This document shows, piece by piece, positions 1 through 8,675 of a stretch of 64,000 bases of DNA. Position numbers and translations under genes: made by a program. Source of the DNA: Amnibacterium endophyticum (GTDB lineage: Bacteria > Actinomycetota > Actinomycetes > Actinomycetales > Microbacteriaceae); contig NZ_JBHUEA010000004.1 in assembly GCF_042680685.1 (NCBI RefSeq), positions 105,617-169,616 on the forward strand. Direction: 5' to 3'. Below the pieces are notes generated by a model that did no database searches, was not told the DNA's origin, and saw nothing but the letters and a program-made list of their open reading frames with translations. Position 1 is the first letter of the stretch, and each line of letters begins with the position of its first letter.

Positions 1-935
1 CCGGCGACCTCGGTCGTCAGCCGCTGGTACGTCGGGTTCGACTCGATCGAGGCGGGCGCGGACCCGGCGGGCAGCTCGACGACCGCGCTCCAGCCGCTGC
101 CCACGACCTCGGGGCGTTCGCCGGTCGGCGAGCGGTGGGATCCGGAGTGCGAACCGCCCACCCGCTTCGTCGTCACGGTCGCGTCCTTCGGCGGCGTGAA
201 GGTGAAGTTCGACTCGGCGGGCACCGCGTAGTCGATGCTCGTGAAGCCGCTCTCGAAGGCGGGGGAGGAGGCGCCCCTGGCGAGGACGGCGACCTGCAGC
301 GGCAGCCCGGTCGTCCCGTCGACCGCGAGGCGGACGGAGCCGACGGTGGTCGCGTCCGTCTTCGGCGTCAGGACCAGCGTGTAGGCGTCGCGGCCGGCGA
401 CCCGCTGCGTCGTGTCGACGGTGGTCGCGGTGGTCGGCCCGACGCGCTGCAGCAGGTCCTCCGCGATCTGCGCGGGGGTCATGGTCGTGCCCTCGGGCTG
501 CTCCGCGGCGCCGCTGCCCTCGAGCTTCACGGCCCGGTTCTTCTTCGAGTCCCACAGCCAGACGGTGCTGCCGTCGCGGTACACGTCGCGCTCCGCCATG
601 TCGTCCAGCACGGCGACCCGCGTCCTCGTGCTGCCGGCCGCCCACACGTCCGCTTCGTGCGTGCCGGTCAGCAGGTTCAGCGTGGACGCGGTGTCGGAGT
701 CGGAGCCCGCGCCCGTCGTCGGCAGCGACGGCAGGCCGAGGTCCGAGGTCTGCTCGATGCGGCCGCTGAAGCCGTCGATCGTCTTCGCCTTCGCGATCAT
801 CTCGAGCACCTGCTGCGGCGTCTTGTCCGGCAGCGCCGGGGGAGCGGCGGCCGCGACGAGGGGCACGGTGACGGCGCCGGCGACGACGACCGGGGCGACG
901 GCTGCCGGCAACCACTTCAGGAGGCGGGAGGACAT
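1..935 (-). CDS. LolA/RseB-like secreted protein (3' end cut by window)
   Basis: Reading back from an ATG at 935 gives an uninterrupted frame to the window edge (311 codons seen). The first 30 residues look like a Sec signal peptide: Arg and Lys, then a long Ala/Val stretch ending near VAAAAP. The mature part begins LPDKTPQQVLEMIAKAK and continues with short beta-type stretches (TVWLWDSKKNRAVKLEG, YTLVLTPKTDATT, LPLQVAVLARG). This is the pattern of actinobacterial LolA/RseB-fold proteins (DUF2092-like), thought to bind lipid or lipoprotein outside the membrane. The stop codon lies beyond position 1. The frame and signal peptide are seen; the family is recognised from pattern and the substrate is unknown. 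Confidence 0.75.
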   Translation of the reverse strand, partial: MSSRLLKWLPAAVAPVVVAGAVTVPLVAAAAPPALPDKTPQQVLEMIAKAKTIDGFSGRIEQTSDLGLPSLPTTGAGSDSDTASTLNLLTGTHEADVWAAGSTRTRVAVLDDMAERDVYRDGSTVWLWDSKKNRAVKLEGSGAAEQPEGTTMTPAQIAEDLLQRVGPTTATTVDTTQRVAGRDAYTLVLTPKTDATTVGSVRLAVDGTTGLPLQVAVLARGASSPAFESGFTSIDYAVPAESNFTFTPPKDATVTTKRVGGSHSGSHRSPTGERPEVVGSGWSAVVELPAGSAPASIESNPTYQRLTTEVA

Positions 936-1016
936 GCTGGAAGGCTACGTCCGTCCCGCACGGCACCGGCGCCCCGGCGTCCCTTCGTACCGTCCTCTCA
1001 GCCCCGCGGACCCCGC

Positions 1017-1077
1017 CTCGCTGGTCGAGGTGCGACGGAGGAGCCTTCTCGCTGGTCGAGGTGCGACGAAGGAGCCT
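1017..1077. repeat. Two tandem copies of a 30-bp intergenic repeat
   Basis: Bases 1017-1046 and 1048-1077 carry nearly the same 30 bases, with core CTGGTCGAGGTGCGAC; only one base differs. Period 31. The motif resembles the GCTGGTCGAG / CTCGACCAGC dispersed intergenic repeats common in Micrococcales genomes. It lies between the LolA-like gene and the DUF222 gene. Confidence 0.7.
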
Positions 1078-1179
1078 CGAGACCACTGCCGCCAGCAGCA
1101 CCGCCGCCGGTCGAACGCGAGGACGACTGCGACGGCCGAGACGCTCGGCCTGATACGAAGAAGTGTCCGAGCCCGTCGG

Positions 1180-1185
1180 TATCGT
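1180..1185 (+). promoter_or_regulatory. Leaderless -10 box for the DUF222 gene
   Basis: TATCGT lies 6 bases before the ATG at 1192, with no Shine-Dalgarno sequence between them. Transcription would start at or next to the start codon. Confidence 0.5.
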
Positions 1186-1191
1186 TCGGGC

Positions 1192-2802
1192 ATGGCGGAG
1201 GGCTCGGGCGGCGCGACGGTCTCGACCGCGCCGATCTGGGAGCCGCATGAGGACGAGCGGCTCCTCGCCCGTCGCCGGCGCCTCTTCATCCCATGGGCCG
1301 CGGGGATGCCGTCGTGGTTCCTCGAGGCCGCGATGGTGCGCGACCGCCGTCCCGGCGATCCGGACGTGCACGAGGCGCTCTCCCGGGTCGAGAACGAGCC
1401 CATGCGCGTCTGGGTCCTCACCGAGCTGCATCGGCGACGGCTGGATCCGGCCGCGACGACCGTCCGACTCGTGCACCTGCTCGAGACCGAGGTGCCGGAG
1501 GACGTGTGGGAGGCCCTCGAGGTCGCCGACGACTCGATCGCGGAGCCCGATCCGGTGCTCGCGGCACTCGACGAGGTGTCTGGCCACCAGCTGCTGCTGC
1601 AGCGCGCCGAGGCGCAGCGGGTCCTCGCCGCGGTCGCCGCCTGGCGTGCGGCGCTGGCGGAGGAGGCCGAGCCGCGGGCGTCGAACACGCCCTACCAGCG
1701 CGGGGTCCTCGCCGACCTGGCCCACCGGCTGAAGGTCGCGCAGCAGACCGCGAGGAGCCTCGTGCACACCGCGATGGACCTCGAGGAGGCGCTGCCGGCG
1801 GTGTGGCGCTACTTCCGGGACGGGCTGACCACCTGGCGGGTGATGCAGACGGTCCACACGCACCTGGACGGACTCGACCCCGCTCTGCACCCCGAGTTCG
1901 ACGCCGCGGCGCTGCGGAAGATCGTGGAGGTGTCGCCGACGGGGCTGCCGGACGCGCTGCGGCGTCTGCGCGAGCGCCTCCAGGCGTCCACGGCGGACGA
2001 CCGGCACGAGCGGGCGTCCGCCCGGCGGCACGTCGCCGTGGAGCCGGCGGCCGACGGGATGGCGTGGCTGCACGCCTACCTGCCCGCGGTCGACGCCCTC
2101 GCGCTCGACCATCAGCTGACGAAGGCCGCGGTGCACGCCCGCGGACGGCAGGGCGAGACCCGCGGGGTCGGGCAGCTGCGCGCGGACGTGCTCGTCGACG
2201 GGCTCCGCCAGGCGCTCCGCAAGCCGCGGCGGGCGGGGAGAGGGACCCTCGTGCCCGGGCGCCGCGGCGTCGAGCCGCAGGTGTGCGTGACGATCCCCGC
2301 TCTGACCGCGCTCGGGCACTCGCGCGAGCCCGCGACGCTCGAGGGGTACGGCACGATCGGCCTTCGCACCGCGCTGCGGCTCGCGGGCGAGGCGAAGGCG
2401 TGGGTGCGAGTCCTGACCGACCCCGTCACGGGCGGCGTGCTCGCGCTCGGTCGCACCCGGTACCGCCCGTCGAAGGACATGCGGGTCCTGCTCCGGATGC
2501 TCGATGGCGGGACCCGGGGGCCGACGCGCCCGCGGGCTCCCGGCGAGGCCGAGGTCGACCACGTGGTCCCCTACCGCCAGGACGGCGCCGGCGGCCCCAC
2601 CGAGATCGGGAACCTGGTGCTCCTCACGCACCGTGAACACCGCGACAAGACCGACGAGGCGCTCGCGTACGGCCTCCTGCCCGACCGGACCGCGCTCTGG
2701 CGCACGCCGACCGGCACCACGATCGTCACCCGGCCCGTCGAGCCGCTGACCCCGACCCTGGTCCCGCCGGAGCTCATCGATCCGGACGACTGCCCCTTCT
2801 GA
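1192..2802 (+). CDS. DUF222 / HNH endonuclease-like protein (13E12 repeat family)
   Basis: This is a 536-residue protein. The N-terminal three quarters are helical DUF222 sequence, with LADLAHRLKVAQQTARSL and a following Leu/Ala-rich region. The C-terminus is an HNH nuclease motif: EVDHVVPY near residue 454, then GGPTEIGNLVLL and HREHRDKTDEAL, which supply the expected His, Asn and His. The family is abundant and multicopy in Actinobacteria; its role is unresolved, although mobile or selfish DNA and REP13E12 elements are often cited. The ATG at 1192 is chosen because a TATCGT -10 box sits 6 bases upstream and coding sequence begins there; the open frame extends further upstream only because of GC bias. 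Intact nuclease residues suggest it is not a pseudogene. Confidence 0.88.
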   Translation: MAEGSGGATVSTAPIWEPHEDERLLARRRRLFIPWAAGMPSWFLEAAMVRDRRPGDPDVHEALSRVENEPMRVWVLTELHRRRLDPAATTVRLVHLLETEVPEDVWEALEVADDSIAEPDPVLAALDEVSGHQLLLQRAEAQRVLAAVAAWRAALAEEAEPRASNTPYQRGVLADLAHRLKVAQQTARSLVHTAMDLEEALPAVWRYFRDGLTTWRVMQTVHTHLDGLDPALHPEFDAAALRKIVEVSPTGLPDALRRLRERLQASTADDRHERASARRHVAVEPAADGMAWLHAYLPAVDALALDHQLTKAAVHARGRQGETRGVGQLRADVLVDGLRQALRKPRRAGRGTLVPGRRGVEPQVCVTIPALTALGHSREPATLEGYGTIGLRTALRLAGEAKAWVRVLTDPVTGGVLALGRTRYRPSKDMRVLLRMLDGGTRGPTRPRAPGEAEVDHVVPYRQDGAGGPTEIGNLVLLTHREHRDKTDEALAYGLLPDRTALWRTPTGTTIVTRPVEPLTPTLVPPELIDPDDCPF

Positions 2803-2903
2803 GTCGTCTGGTCCCGGCGAGCCCACTGTTGCGTCACATACCCGATCGATCAGGGCGGCGGTCCTAGGCTCCTTCGCGGTCCCCGACTTCCAAGAAGGCA
2901 GAC

Positions 2904-3839
2904 ATGGCACGCACCTACTCATCCATCACCGAGGCGTTCGGCCGCACCCCGCTGGTCAGGCTGAACCGCGTCACGGAGGGCGTCGGTGCCACCGTGCTCG
3001 CGAAGCTCGAGTTCTACAACCCCTCCTCCTCCGTCAAGGACCGTCTCGCGATCGCGATCGTCGACGCCGCGGAGAAGAGCGGCGCCCTGCAGCCCGGCGG
3101 CACCATCGTCGAGGGCACGAGCGGCAACACCGGCATCGGTCTCGCCATGGTCGGAGCCGCGCGCGGCTACAAGGTCGTGCTCGCGATGCCGGAGTCGATG
3201 TCGATCGAGCGCCGCAAGCTGCTCCGCGCCTACGGCGCCGAGCTCGTCCTCACCCCTCCCGGCGAGGGCATGCGCGGTGCCGTGTCGAAGGCGGAGGAGA
3301 TCGCGGCGGAGCGCCCCGGTGCGGTGCTCGCGAAGCAGTTCGAGAACGAGGCGAACCCGGCGATCCACTACGCGACGACCGGCCCGGAGATCTGGGACGA
3401 CACGGACGGCGAGGTCGACCTCTTCGTCGCGGGCGTCGGCACGGGCGGCACGATCACCGGCACGGGCCGCTACCTGAAGGAGCAGAAGCCCGACCTGAAG
3501 GTCGTCGCGGTGGAGCCGAAGGAGTCGCCGATCCTGAACGGCGGCAAGCCCGGCCCGCACAAGATCCAGGGCATCGGCCCGAACTTCGTGCCCGCGATCC
3601 TCGACCGCGACGTGATCGACGAGGTGATCGACGTCGACATCGACCAGTCCGTCGAGATGGCCCGCCGCGTCTCCCGCGAGGAGGGCATCCTCGCGGGCAT
3701 CTCCTCCGGGACCACGATCGTCGCGGCGCTCGAGCTCGCGAAGCGCCCGGAGAACGCCGGCAAGACGATCGTCGTGATCGTCGCGAGCAATGGCGAGCGC
3801 TACCAGTCGACGGTGCTCTTCGAGGGCATCGAGGGGTGA
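2904..3839 (+). CDS. cysK: Cysteine synthase A (O-acetylserine sulfhydrylase)
   Basis: The 311-residue PLP enzyme makes L-cysteine from O-acetylserine and sulfide in the cytoplasm. The PLP lysine is K45 in the PSSSVKD motif, the substrate loop is TSGNTG at about residues 72-77, and the phosphate-binding loop GTGGT lies near residue 178. Length is normal for CysK; there is no CBS domain, so it is not a cystathionine beta-synthase. An AAGAAGG ribosome site precedes the ATG. The stop overlaps the start of cysE by four bases, so the two are translationally coupled and could form the cysteine synthase complex. Confidence 0.96.
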   Translation: MARTYSSITEAFGRTPLVRLNRVTEGVGATVLAKLEFYNPSSSVKDRLAIAIVDAAEKSGALQPGGTIVEGTSGNTGIGLAMVGAARGYKVVLAMPESMSIERRKLLRAYGAELVLTPPGEGMRGAVSKAEEIAAERPGAVLAKQFENEANPAIHYATTGPEIWDDTDGEVDLFVAGVGTGGTITGTGRYLKEQKPDLKVVAVEPKESPILNGGKPGPHKIQGIGPNFVPAILDRDVIDEVIDVDIDQSVEMARRVSREEGILAGISSGTTIVAALELAKRPENAGKTIVVIVASNGERYQSTVLFEGIEG

Positions 3840-4390
3840 CCGCGGTCGCTCGGGTCGTCGAGGACGTCCGGGCGGCGAGGCAGCGCGACCCGGCCGCCAA
3901 GTCGGTGGCCGAGGTCGCGCTGACCTATCCCGGGCTGCACGCCGTGTGGGCCTACCGCCTGCACCACCGGGTGTGGCTGCGGGGGCACCGTCTCGCCGCG
4001 CGGGCCCTGTCGCAGGTCGCCCGGTTCCTCACCGGGATCGAGATCCACCCCGGCGCGACCATCGGGCGCCGGCTGTTCATCGACCACGGCGCCGGCGTCG
4101 TGATCGGCGAGACGGCGGAGGTCGGCGACGACGTCACGATCTACCACGGCGTCACCCTCGGCGGCACGGTGTGGCGCGAGGTGAAGCGCCACCCGACGAT
4201 CGGGGACCGGGTCCTCATCGGGGCGGGAGCGAAGCTGCTGGGCTCGATCCGCATCGGCTCGGACAGCGTGGTCGGGGCGAACGCCGTCGTGGTCCACGAC
4301 GCCCCCGGGCACTCGCTGATCGTCGGGGTGCCGGCGACTTCGCGCCCCCGGTCCCCGCAGGACGCGAGCGTCCACAACTGGGTGATCTGA
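3836..4390 (+). CDS. cysE: Serine O-acetyltransferase
   Basis: Serine acetyltransferase of 184 residues, making O-acetylserine for the adjacent CysK. It starts with GTG at 3836 inside the cysK stop (GTGA overlap). After a short helical N-terminus (YPGLHAVWAYRLHHRVW) comes the left-handed beta-helix with hexapeptide repeats: GIEIHPGATIG, DHGAGVVIGE, YHGVTLGGT, GDRVLIGAGAKLLG. The His residues of DHGAG and YHGVT match the catalytic and acetyl-CoA site. The C-terminus ends WVI; the last residue is Ile, as in enzymes whose tail inserts into the CysK active site. It is short, as in the actinobacterial epsC type, without the longer N-terminal domain of enterobacterial CysE. Confidence 0.96.
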   Translation: MTAVARVVEDVRAARQRDPAAKSVAEVALTYPGLHAVWAYRLHHRVWLRGHRLAARALSQVARFLTGIEIHPGATIGRRLFIDHGAGVVIGETAEVGDDVTIYHGVTLGGTVWREVKRHPTIGDRVLIGAGAKLLGSIRIGSDSVVGANAVVVHDAPGHSLIVGVPATSRPRSPQDASVHNWVI

Positions 4391-4396
4391 CCCCGG

Positions 4397-5221
4397 TCAG
4401 CCTCGACGGCCGTCGCGCTGCTGCCGGCGGTCCTCGAACAGCTCCTTGGTGCGCACGAGCCGCTCGACCGTGACGAGCGCGACGCCGCCGACGACGTTCA
4501 GCAGCAGCACCGGCACGAACCAGAGGACCCACTCGCCGACCGTCGCCTCACCGAGCATGATCGCGCCGAAGATCATCAGCGAGTCCAGGATCGAGTGCGC
4601 GAGCTGCAGGCCGGTGAGCAGGAACGACGCGACGACCGCGGCGACGACCTTGACGGCGTCGGAGTCCGTGCCCTGCTGCATGCGCGTCAGCAGCGTGATC
4701 ACCATGCCGCCGAGGATCGCGAGGCACGCGCCCTCCCAGCCGACGCCGACGTCGAGGTAGTGCCGCGCCGACTCCGTCAGCACCCCGTGCCACTGCGGGA
4801 ACGCGACGACGAAGAGCAGCATGATCACGAGCCCGCCGACCAGGTTCGCCACGAGGGTGCCGAGCCACAGCTTCGCCAGCTGCGCGAGGGACCCCTCCTT
4901 CGCGATGAGCGCCGCGATGGGCAGCAGGAAGTTCTCCGTGAACAGCTCGCTGTGCGCGAGGAGCAGGGCGATCAGGCCGACGGAGAAGGCGAGACCCGCC
5001 AGCAGGTGGCTGCCGGTCGACTCGAGCACGGCCATGTACGCGGCGACGCCGACGCCGATCTCGAGGCCTCCGGAGAAGCCGGTCGCGAGCACCGCGCGCC
5101 AGGTGCGGTGCAGCCGCTCGGCGCCCTCCTCGACGACGGCGTCGAACGACTCGGCGACCTCGTCCTCGACGGGCTGGTCGCCGTCGCCGAGCTCGCTGCG
5201 GCGCGACTCCTCTGACGTCAT
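4397..5221 (-). CDS. Formate/nitrite transporter (FNT) family channel
   Basis: Membrane protein of 274 residues. A 40-residue acidic cytoplasmic N-terminus is followed by about six hydrophobic segments (for example FSVGLIALLLAHSELFTENF, LVIMLLFVVAF, VLWFVPVLLLNVVGGVALV). SELFTENFLLP is the FNT signature loop. The acidic N-terminus and sequence resemble the YfdC branch more than FocA or NirC, so the transported anion is uncertain. It converges on cysE with six bases between, so it is not part of the cysteine operon. Confidence 0.85.
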   Translation of the reverse strand: MTSEESRRSELGDGDQPVEDEVAESFDAVVEEGAERLHRTWRAVLATGFSGGLEIGVGVAAYMAVLESTGSHLLAGLAFSVGLIALLLAHSELFTENFLLPIAALIAKEGSLAQLAKLWLGTLVANLVGGLVIMLLFVVAFPQWHGVLTESARHYLDVGVGWEGACLAILGGMVITLLTRMQQGTDSDAVKVVAAVVASFLLTGLQLAHSILDSLMIFGAIMLGEATVGEWVLWFVPVLLLNVVGGVALVTVERLVRTKELFEDRRQQRDGRRG

Positions 5222-5265
5222 CTCTGGATCATGCTGGACGCCTGCTGAACGGAGACTGGATGCTG

Positions 5266-6183
5266 CTACTCCTTGACCGCTCCGGACGCGCTGCTCGTGA
5301 TCCTGCGCTGGAAGATCACGAAGAGCACCGCCACCGGGATGGTCATCACCGCGGCCGCCGCGAGCCGCACCGGGTACTGCGTGCCGGCGCCGAGCTGGCC
5401 CGACGCCAGCGACGCGACGCCCTTGGTGAGGGTGAACAGCGCGGGGTTCTGCGAGGCGACGATGAAGTGCGACAGCTCGTTCCAGGAGCCCTGGAAGCTC
5501 AGGATGAAGATCGTCACGAGGGCCGGTCGAGCCATCGGCAGGACCACGGACCAGAAGAGCCGGAGCGTGGAGGCGCCGTCGATGCGCGCCGCCTCCTCGA
5601 CCGCCACCGGGATCGACTCGAAGAAGTTCTTCATGATGAAGACTCCGGCGGCGTCCGCGATCAACGGGATGATCAGGCCCGAGTACGCGTCGTACATGCC
5701 GAGCTGGTTCAGCACGAGGAACTTCGGGATCAGCAGCACCACTCCGGGCACCGCCATCACCGCGATGATGCCCGCGAAGAGCGCCCCGCGGCCCGGGAAG
5801 CGGAGCCGGGCGAGCGCGTAGCCCGCGGCGGAGTCGAAGAGGACGCGGCCGATCGTCACGGTGACGGTGACGAACGCCGAGTTCGCGAACCAGAGCGGGA
5901 AGGCGGAGTTGAAGAAGACCGTCTCGTACGCCTGGACGGTCCAGGTCCTCGGGATGAGGCTGAGCGGATCGGCCGTCGCCTCGGCGTCCGTCTTGAACGA
6001 CGTCGCGATGTTGATGAGGAACGGGTAGATGTAGACGAGCGCGAGCAGCGCGAGCACCGCGTACAGGCCCGCACGCGCCAGCGGGACACGGCGTCCGCGG
6101 GGTCCGCGGCGCGCGCTCGGTGCCGTCGCGACGGCGGTCTCGACGACCGCGGTGGTCCGTGCCGGCGTGGTGGCGGTCATCAT
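5266..6183 (-). CDS. Carbohydrate ABC transporter permease (MalG/CUT1 type)
   Basis: Inner-membrane permease of 305 residues, the second permease of the operon. It has about six membrane helices and the EAA loop that contacts the ATPase, EEAARIDGASTLRLFWSVVLP, near residue 205. The N-terminal 35 residues are polar and Arg-rich. The ATG at 6183 overlaps the stop of the upstream permease (ATGA), so the pair is coupled. No ATPase gene is present in the operon, as is usual for actinobacterial CUT1 systems that share one MsiK/UgpC-type ATPase encoded elsewhere. Confidence 0.92.
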   Translation of the reverse strand: MMTATTPARTTAVVETAVATAPSARRGPRGRRVPLARAGLYAVLALLALVYIYPFLINIATSFKTDAEATADPLSLIPRTWTVQAYETVFFNSAFPLWFANSAFVTVTVTIGRVLFDSAAGYALARLRFPGRGALFAGIIAVMAVPGVVLLIPKFLVLNQLGMYDAYSGLIIPLIADAAGVFIMKNFFESIPVAVEEAARIDGASTLRLFWSVVLPMARPALVTIFILSFQGSWNELSHFIVASQNPALFTLTKGVASLASGQLGAGTQYPVRLAAAAVMTIPVAVLFVIFQRRITSSASGAVKE

Positions 6184-7352
6184 GCGTCCCTTCCGGGTCG
6201 GTCCTGCCCGGTCGAGCCGGCGCCCGACGGGACCACCGCGGCTCGCGCCGGTCGGTAGCCGCCGTCTCCCGTCGCGACGAAGCCGCCGCGGCGCATCCGG
6301 CGCACCGACACCCCGCGCTCCCGCAGCACGAAGCGCTGGAGGAGGGTGAGCACGACGATGATCGCGAAGAGGATGAAGGCGATCGCGGCGGCCTGGCCCC
6401 ACTGCTGGTTGATGAACCCCGCCTGGTAGGAGAGGTAGGCGGGCGTCAGGGTCGTCTTGCCGGGCGCGCCCTTCGATCCCGTGTAGACCTGGTCGAACAC
6501 CTGCCAGGTGCCGATGAGCCCCAGCGTCAGCACCGTGAACAGCGTGGTCCGCAGCTGCGGCAGCGTGACCAGGCGGAAGCGCTGCCAGGCGCTCGCACCG
6601 TCGACCATCGCGGCCTCCTCCACCTCCTGCGAGAGGTTCTGCAGCGCCGCGATGAACAGCAGCATGAAGGTGCCCGAGGTGGTGAACACGGCCAGCGAGA
6701 TGATGATGAGCATCCCGACGGACGGCCCGGCGAGCCAGTCCCACCACGTGACGCCGAGGAACCCGCCGTTCACGAGGAAGCCCGGAGGAGTCCGCAGCCC
6801 GACGACCGCCAGCAGGTCGTGGAGCACCCCGCTCGCATCCGCGGGCCAGTTCGGGCCCTGGATCCCGACGAGGCCGAGCAGCGCGTTCACCGCACCGGTC
6901 GGGTTGAAGAGGAAGAACCAGAGCACCGTGATCGCGACCGAGCTGGTGACGGACGGGAAGTAGAAGGCGGTCCGGAAGAACCCGCGGCCGCGCAGGATCC
7001 GGGCGTTCACCAGGCTGGCGAGCAGCAGGGCGAGCGCGGTCTGCAGAGGGACGACGAGCAGCACGTACCAGAGGTTGTTCCTGAGCGAGGTGCCGAAGTC
7101 GGACTCGGCCAGGCCGCCGCCGGAGGTGATGGCGGCGTAGTTCCTGAGGCCGACGAAGCTGACGCCGGAGGAGAAGGGCGAGCCGCGGCCGCCCCAGTCG
7201 CTGACGCTCACCCAGAGCGCCATGAGGATGGGGACCACGAGGAACACGGCGAGCAGCACCACCGCCGGAGCGGTGAAGAGCAGGCCGGCCGCGGTCTGCC
7301 CGCGCCGGATGCCGCCGGGACGTCGCCGACCGGCGACGGTGGCTGTCGTCAT
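6180..7352 (-). CDS. Carbohydrate ABC transporter permease (MalF/CUT1 type)
   Basis: First permease, 390 residues. A hydrophobic helix at about residues 20-48 leads into a periplasmic stretch, then five further helices. The EAA loop is EEAAMVDGASAWQRFRLVTLP. There is an extra extracytoplasmic segment of about 50 residues (NWPADASGVLHDLLAVVG and following) between helices, longer than in a minimal permease. The C-terminal 45 residues after RFVLRERG are polar and look disordered. It ends in an ATGA overlap with the second permease and starts 28 bases after the lipoprotein gene. Confidence 0.92.
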   Translation of the reverse strand: MTTATVAGRRRPGGIRRGQTAAGLLFTAPAVVLLAVFLVVPILMALWVSVSDWGGRGSPFSSGVSFVGLRNYAAITSGGGLAESDFGTSLRNNLWYVLLVVPLQTALALLLASLVNARILRGRGFFRTAFYFPSVTSSVAITVLWFFLFNPTGAVNALLGLVGIQGPNWPADASGVLHDLLAVVGLRTPPGFLVNGGFLGVTWWDWLAGPSVGMLIIISLAVFTTSGTFMLLFIAALQNLSQEVEEAAMVDGASAWQRFRLVTLPQLRTTLFTVLTLGLIGTWQVFDQVYTGSKGAPGKTTLTPAYLSYQAGFINQQWGQAAAIAFILFAIIVVLTLLQRFVLRERGVSVRRMRRGGFVATGDGGYRPARAAVVPSGAGSTGQDRPGRDA

Positions 7353-7380
7353 CGCACGCCTCCTCGTGGTCCCCGGCCGC

Positions 7381-8655
7381 TCACTGCTGCAGGGCCGACA
7401 GGTTCTGCTGCGCGGTGCCGAGGATCGACGCGATGTCCGCGGTCTTCAGCGACGCGAGCTTCGAGTTCACGTCGGTGACCACGTCCGTCGCGCCCGCGGC
7501 CGTCGGCACGCCCCTGGCGTAGGAGGCGCCGTCGATGAAGGCCGAGTAGTCCGGGTAGATCTGCTTCCAGCCGTCGGCGGCCGACTCGATGGACGGCATC
7601 GGGCCGAAGGCCTTCGCGAAGGCGAGCTGGTCGTCCTTGCTCGTCAGCTGCTCGACGAGCTTCAGGGCGCCGGCCTGGTTCGGGCTGTCCGCGGCGATGC
7701 CCCAGCAGTTCGTGAACTGCAGCGTGCCCTTGCCGGCAGGACCCGCGGGCAGCTGCACCACCTTGTAGTCCACGCTCGGGTAGTCGCTCTTCATCGCGCC
7801 GGTGATCCAGTTGCCCTCGACGGTCATCGCGGCGAGGCCCTTGCCGAACGCCTCGCCGCCCCAGCCGGCGCCGACGTCGCTCGTGAACTTCCACCAGCCC
7901 GACTTCAGGCCGTCCTGCACGTAGGTCAGCGCCTGCTTGTTCGCAGCGGAATCGGCGGTCGCCTTCGTGCTCGTGTCGTTCATGAGGTTGCCGCCGGCCT
8001 CGACCATGAACGCGCCGAGACGCTGGTACTCGTTGGAGGTGACGAGGCCGGTGACCTTGCCCTTCGTCAGCTTCTGGGCGACGGCCTTCAGCTGGTCCCA
8101 CGTGGTGGGGACGTCGGAGTCCGTCAGGCCCGCGGCGTCCCACATCTTCGTGTTGATCTCGAGTGCGAGCGTCGAGAAGTCCTTGGGGGCGCAGTAGAAC
8201 TTGCCGTCGTAGGTGAAGTTGGTGACGAGCGACGGGTAGAAGTCGCCCTTGTTCTTCAGCTGGTCGCCGTAAGCGAGCAGGCTGCCCTGCTTCGCGTAGT
8301 TCGCGAAGGTGTCGGCGCCGAGGTAGAAGACGTCCGCCGGCTTGCCGGAGGCGAAGCCCTGCGAGAGCTGCTGGTTCAGGTCGCTCGCCGCCTGCACGGT
8401 CGCCTTGGTCCCGGACGAGGAGGACCAGTCGGCGACCTGCTGCTTCACGGCCGCCGTCTCGGCGTCGCCGGACGACCCGATCAGGACCGTCAGGGCGTCC
8501 TTGCCCGAGGTGAGGGCCCCGGCGGACCCGGAGGCCGCGCCGGAGTCGGAGGACGACCCGCTGAAGCCGGAGCCGCAGGCGGCGAGGGCCAGGACGCCGG
8601 CGGTCGCGGCGACGGCCGCTGCCGTGCGCCTGAGGTGGGACATGCGTCGTTGCAT
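7381..8655 (-). CDS. Extracellular sugar-binding lipoprotein (CUT1)
   Basis: Solute-binding protein of 424 residues. A short basic N-terminus and hydrophobic stretch end in the lipobox LAAC (C27), so it is lipid-anchored. A Gly/Ser-rich linker (residues 28-50) leads to a type 1 solute-binding fold with DALTVLIGSSGD, ADVFYLGADTFANY, VPTTWDQLKAVAQKL and GWGGEAFGKGLAAMTVEGNW. The last is typical of sugar-binding proteins of the MalE/UgpB class. The start at 8655 is chosen because an AGAGAGG ribosome site lies at the right distance; ATG 8643 in the same frame is an alternative. It sits between the glycosidase (20 bases upstream) and the permeases. The sugar is not predictable from sequence alone. 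Confidence 0.93.
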   Translation of the reverse strand: MQRRMSHLRRTAAAVAATAGVLALAACGSGFSGSSSDSGAASGSAGALTSGKDALTVLIGSSGDAETAAVKQQVADWSSSSGTKATVQAASDLNQQLSQGFASGKPADVFYLGADTFANYAKQGSLLAYGDQLKNKGDFYPSLVTNFTYDGKFYCAPKDFSTLALEINTKMWDAAGLTDSDVPTTWDQLKAVAQKLTKGKVTGLVTSNEYQRLGAFMVEAGGNLMNDTSTKATADSAANKQALTYVQDGLKSGWWKFTSDVGAGWGGEAFGKGLAAMTVEGNWITGAMKSDYPSVDYKVVQLPAGPAGKGTLQFTNCWGIAADSPNQAGALKLVEQLTSKDDQLAFAKAFGPMPSIESAADGWKQIYPDYSAFIDGASYARGVPTAAGATDVVTDVNSKLASLKTADIASILGTAQQNLSALQQ

Positions 8656-8675
8656 CGTGGTGCCTCTCTTCGGTG

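Noticed and set aside
412..1191. Upstream extension of the DUF222 frame
   Set aside because: It runs antisense over the LolA-like gene and across the tandem repeats, with no domain character; the -10 box at 1180 supports the later start.
2841..2855. Second LacI operator candidate (GATCGATC) upstream of cysK
   Set aside because: It shares the central eight bases with the operator at 10592, but lacks the TT/AA flanks and is not a full palindrome; probably chance.
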